The notes under the pieces: model-generated
What the model was told of the DNA's origin: nothing
The model's input: only the letters and a program-made list of their open reading frames with translations
The model's database searches: none
Made by a program: the position numbers and the translations under genes
In this document: one piece after another, positions 60,086 through 64,000 of the stretch
How the letters are laid out: each line of letters begins with the position of its first letter
Position numbering within the stretch: position 1 is the stretch's first letter
Assembly (NCBI RefSeq): GCF_958450345.1
Contig: NC_088782.1
Span: 110,576,358-110,640,357, forward strand
Length of the DNA stretch: 64,000 nucleotides
Source: Calliphora vicina
Lineage: Eukaryota; Arthropoda; Insecta; Diptera; Calliphoridae
Direction of reading: 5' to 3'

Positions 60086-61601
60086 ATGGATATGGATTAC
60101 AACCTGCACAAAATCTGTCGGGTATGTCTGAAAGAAGGAGCTCTTACCTCCATCTACAGTACTGAGTTCAGTATGATGCCCTCCACCATGTTGATGTTGT
60201 GTGCCAAAATTCGAGTGTACAAGAAAGATGGTTTACCCGAGGTTATATGCAATAATTGCATTTACAGATTGGGTGTAGCGTATCATTTTAAACAGGAATG
60301 TGAAAATTCCGATATAAGACTGAGACAGTATTTGGGATTGACCGATAGGGGTTATGGGTAAGTGGAAGAGTTAAAGTCAGAAGAAGTGTAATATGTTTTA
60401 AAGACTTGCTAATTCATTGGCTGTAGAATATGTGATGCAGAAACAAATACAGATGATAATTTAAACTTGGTTTTGTTGAGCAAATCTCAGAGTTATCATA
60501 ATACCACCGGGAACTCTTCAGATTCTGAGGAGGAAGATGAAGAGGAGCATAGAACGAGTAAAAAGAAAAGGTAATAATTATGATAAACTTTCATTATGTG
60601 AACTTTTTGCTACAATTGATAGTAATTCCAGCAAAAGACGCTCTCGCTATCAACGCAAACCTCCCGAAGAGCATAAGAAGCGCGGACCCAAACCCCTGCC
60701 GAAACTACCACAAACCTGTTACGAGTGCAATAAAACCTTCAAATGTACAGCCCAATTACAGCAGCACATACGCACACATACTGGCGAGAAGCCATTTCCC
60801 TGTCGTTACTGTCCTCGACGATTTGCCCAAAAATACAATCTACAAATACATGAACGCACGCACACCGGTGACAAACCTTTTCAGTGTGAAATTTGCTCCA
60901 AACAATTTTCGGCTTTGGGCAACTTCCAGGCTCATTTAAAAATACACACCGGCATACGAGATCAACATTGTCCCGTATGTCAGAAATCATTTTATTCGGC
61001 CGGCGACTTATCCAAACATATGATTACCCATACAGGTATTAAAAATCATCATTGTGATGTGTGCGGCAAGGCGTTTAGTCGCAATCGTGATATGCTGGCT
61101 CATAAAAGGAAATTACATCAAATGTCAAATCTTACGGAGCGCAGTGAAGATGAAGAGGATGAAATTGTTGATGCGGTGGTGAATGATGCATTTAAATGTC
61201 CCGATTGTGATAAGGAATTTGAGTCGGCTGGCAGTTTATCGGTACATTTTCGCACTCATGGTTCGAATAATCTCTTGAATTTACCCTTAGGTGGTCATAC
61301 ACAAATGATGGTGCCGCCGCCGCCACCACCTCCTTCACATGCTGCTCCTCATCATTATCATCATCAGGCAGCGGTGGCTTTAGGTCCACACACTCATCAC
61401 GATGGTCTGCATGCCCAGGCTCATCATTTAGGTTTGAATGCAGCCTCATTGCAACCGAATCCGGGCGGCAGTATGTCTATGGCTCATATAATGGGACCAC
61501 CACCACCACATGCGGTACCATTACCACCACCGCCAGCAGCAGCGGGACCTCAATCGTCGCTGTCTATGATGCACACTGCACAAAGATTACATCCTTATTG
61601 A
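60086..61601 (+). CDS. ZAD and C2H2 zinc-finger protein
   Basis: A probable nuclear DNA-binding regulator. Exons: join(60086..60357,60427..60570,60632..61601), 1,386 nt, 461 aa, with two introns of 69 and 61 bp, all GT-AG and in phase. An N-terminal ZAD zinc-associated dimerisation domain has paired cysteines C11/C14 and C55/C58. An acidic stretch and a basic linker follow. Six C2H2 fingers lie at about 168-188, 196-216, 224-244, 252-272, 280-301 and 328-348. The first five are nearly continuous with HTG-type linkers; an acidic spacer precedes the sixth. The C-terminus is rich in His, Pro and Ala (a run of seven prolines). A frame starting at ATG 60537 that reads through intron 2 is not in the ZAD frame and is rejected. 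Its place beside trc suggests the Drosophila gene regular (rgr), but I cannot confirm this. Confidence 0.93.
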
Positions 61602-63110
61602 AATTAATAAATGAGTAAAAATTAAATTGTGTGGTTTCTTTTTAATGGAAAATTATTCAGCTTTCAATCTTGGCAATCTTACTGGCTTTTTCTTGATTTC
61701 TGAGGAATGTTTTCGTTTGATTTCTAAGCCAAATGTTTTGGGTCCATTAACTCCAATTCATACAAAAATTTTAAAATCTTTTTCCTTTCGTGTTTCTGAA
61801 TTAGGCCCTAAATTTTTAGAAAGTTAGAAAATTTCGAAATTCTAATTTTTAACCCAAAATTATTTTTAGCTAAAATTTTTAGAAAAAATTAATTTTCATA
61901 CATTTTGTCTCTCAGTTTTAGAAAGTTTTCGATGTTCGAAAATCCTAATTATGTCAAAAATTATTATTTTTAGCTAAAATTTTTTTTTAATTTTACTTCA
62001 GTTTTCAATTTTCGAAAATCTCTTCAATCTTTGAAATTTATGTTAGAAAAATAAAAATACATAGTTTTTTTGAATTAAAATTTTTCATTAAGTTGGAAAA
62101 CTAATATAGTTTTGTTTAATCAAGTTCGAAAATTTGTAAATTATATCAGTTTTCCAAGTTCGAAAATTGCAAAAGTCAGAAAAATACAAAATTAATTTTT
62201 TTGAAAGCAAATTTTTTAACATAATTTAAAAATTTAAATTTTCGAAATTCAAATTTTTACCCCAAAATCACTTTTTGTTAAATATTTAAGTAGAAATGGA
62301 AATTTTATTAATCAAAGTTTTCAATGTTCGAAAATCTTCATTATTTCAGTTCATTAGTTTTTATGATTCAAAAATCGAAATTATGGCAGAAAATAAAAAA
62401 CTTTATTGTTTTTGCACAATTTCGAAAATTTCGAAATTATTATTTATTGACCTGCACTATTTTTAGCTAAAAAATATAATTTTACCTCAGTTTTGCCCAG
62501 TTTTCAAGCAGTTCGAAAACAGTTCCTTAGTTTCATCCAGTTTAAATAGTTTAAATAGTCTTTGGATGAATTTTTAAAAACAGAAAAAAATACATTTTTT
62601 AGTTGAGTTCGAAAATTTCGAAATTCTAATTATAAATAATTTATTCCCAGAAATTATTTTTAGCTAAAAAATTAAAGTAAATATTAACATTTTATTAATT
62701 TTTCAAGCAGTTCGAAAACAGTTCCTTAGTTTCATCCAGTTAGTTTGGTGCAGTTTTAAAGTTCGAAAATGAAATACTCTTTCAGTTCATTAGATTTATG
62801 CAGTTTTCGAAATTCGAAAAAATTATTCATGTCAGAAAGATACAATATTAAATATTTTGAACACTAATTTTAAATAAAATTTAAAAATTAAAATTTTTCA
62901 GCGAAAATCTAATCAAATGAAGCAAAATAATTTTTTATTAGTTTTATCCAGTTTTCCAATCGAAAATTTTATTTGCGTGGCAAATGAGCGTAAAATTTTA
63001 ATAAAATGTAAAAATTTTAATTTTGAAATTCTAATTTATAACTTTTGTAAGTTTCAACGTTAAACAATTTTAAAAAATTTCGAACATAATTTTAAAATTG
63101 TAATTTAAAG
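61602..63110. repeat. 3' flank with irregular TTCGAAAATTT-type repeats
   Basis: The first part should be the 3' UTR of the zinc-finger gene (AATAAATGAG just after the stop). From about 61830 the sequence is made of loosely repeated CAGTTTT-CAAGTTCGAAAATT and TTTTTAGCTAAAAAT words. A longer segment, TCAAGCAGTTCGAAAACAG followed by TTCCTTAGTTTCATCCAGTT, occurs twice (about 62501-62543 and 62703-62743). Confidence 0.6.
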
Positions 63111-64000
63111 CTTCCGCCCATCAATAAAACGAGTTTTTTTTTAATATTTGTTTTTTACATTATGAAAATAAGTTTTATTGTATTTGTTATTTTGTTCTGT
63201 TTGTTTATTTATTTATTTTTGTTGCTGTTGTTTTTATTTATATTGTAATAATATTAATTGTATTTTGTATTTGTTTTGTTTAAACCTTGGTCACAAACAT
63301 ATAATTTATTAGATTTTTCCATTTATTTATTTATTTAATTTATTATTAATCTTAATTATTTTCACATATAAAACAATTTATTTTTAAGTTTTTTGTTAAA
63401 GATTTACTTTTGATCTTTAGATTTTATTTTTACATTTACACTAAATTAAAATATATATTTATATAAAAAAAACTAAATATTGCATTAAAAAATAAACTAA
63501 AGTATTATTTAAATTTAAATTAATTAAAAAATAAACAAATAAACTAATTATTATCATACACACAAATTAAAAATCAATTTTAAATTGTTTTATTTGATTT
63601 GTTTATTACTAAATAATTTGCTTTTTACAGCAAATAGGTAATACATAGTATGAAGTTTTATTTTGTTTTAAATTATTTTTAAAATAATTTCTTTATAAAT
63701 AAACTAAATTTATTTAAAATAAAGGAAAAGGCAAAAATAAATTTTAAATAAATTAATGCCTTTAGTCGTTCTACACATAAATATTTTCTTTTCTTATTTT
63801 TTTGTTAAAATTTTCAATTTTGTTTTACTAAATTTGTTGTTTGTTTATTTTTGTTTTTGTTAATTTATTTTACCACATGTTTGTTGTTCACACATTTTTC
63901 ATTTGCATGTAATTTATTCGTTTTCGTTTATTTGTTGTTGGTTTCTTTTTATAGCACCTTAATTATCACTTTCACTTATTTTTTTTTTTTTTATTTTTTG
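63111..64000. other. AT-rich sequence, no feature recognised
   Basis: Very high A/T content with TTTATTT and TTTTGTTT runs and no protein-like frame. It could be UTR or intron of a gene beyond the right edge. Confidence 0.4.

Noticed and set aside
60537..60631. Alternative start of the zinc-finger protein at ATG 60537
   Set aside because: It reads through a GT-AG intron in a frame that differs from the upstream ZAD exon; the spliced model keeps one continuous frame.

Overview
The window is AT-rich nuclear DNA from a higher fly (Diptera, Cyclorrhapha). Spliced genes with short GT-AG introns, protein matches to Drosophila genes and a heavy load of insect transposons all point that way. A calyptrate such as a blow fly is likely, but the species cannot be named from sequence alone. 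From memory, the gene order resembles Drosophila cytological region 76D.

Layout from left to right: the edge of a mariner element, a dispersed hairpin-ended repeat and a solo LTR; the main exon of a cytochrome P450 resembling Cyp305a1 (+); about 6 kb of a 58-bp satellite interrupted by a piggyBac-like MITE; a 1-kb spacer; an 11-bp minisatellite; the same 58-bp satellite inverted; the circadian bHLH-PAS gene cycle (cyc, -), whose large intron carries the minisatellite again plus a second, 35-bp satellite; Fibp (-); Deaf1 (+), with two introns of 4.6 and 5.7 kb full of nested transposons, including a 2.4-kb palindromic foldback element; a repeat-rich convergent region with LINE and Tc1 copies; the NDR kinase gene tricornered (trc, -), with transposon-filled introns; and a ZAD/C2H2 zinc-finger gene (+), followed by AT-rich sequence.

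Five genes have complete coding models that join in frame: cyc (408 aa), Fibp (359 aa), Deaf1 (520 aa), trc (455 aa) and the ZAD zinc-finger gene (461 aa). The P450 lacks its first exon here. The genes are conserved neighbours rather than one pathway: a P450, a clock transcription factor, an FGF-binding-protein homologue, a SAND/MYND transcription factor, a morphogenesis kinase and a zinc-finger regulator.

The most unusual parts are the satellite complex around cyc (two related satellites, an inverted arrangement and a shared minisatellite) and several transposons with readable ends and target-site duplications: the foldback element with a 10-bp duplication, a 1.3-kb element with a 4-bp duplication and repeated terminal motifs, a TTAA MITE and a TAA MITE. 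All family assignments come from reading motifs; no database search was possible.
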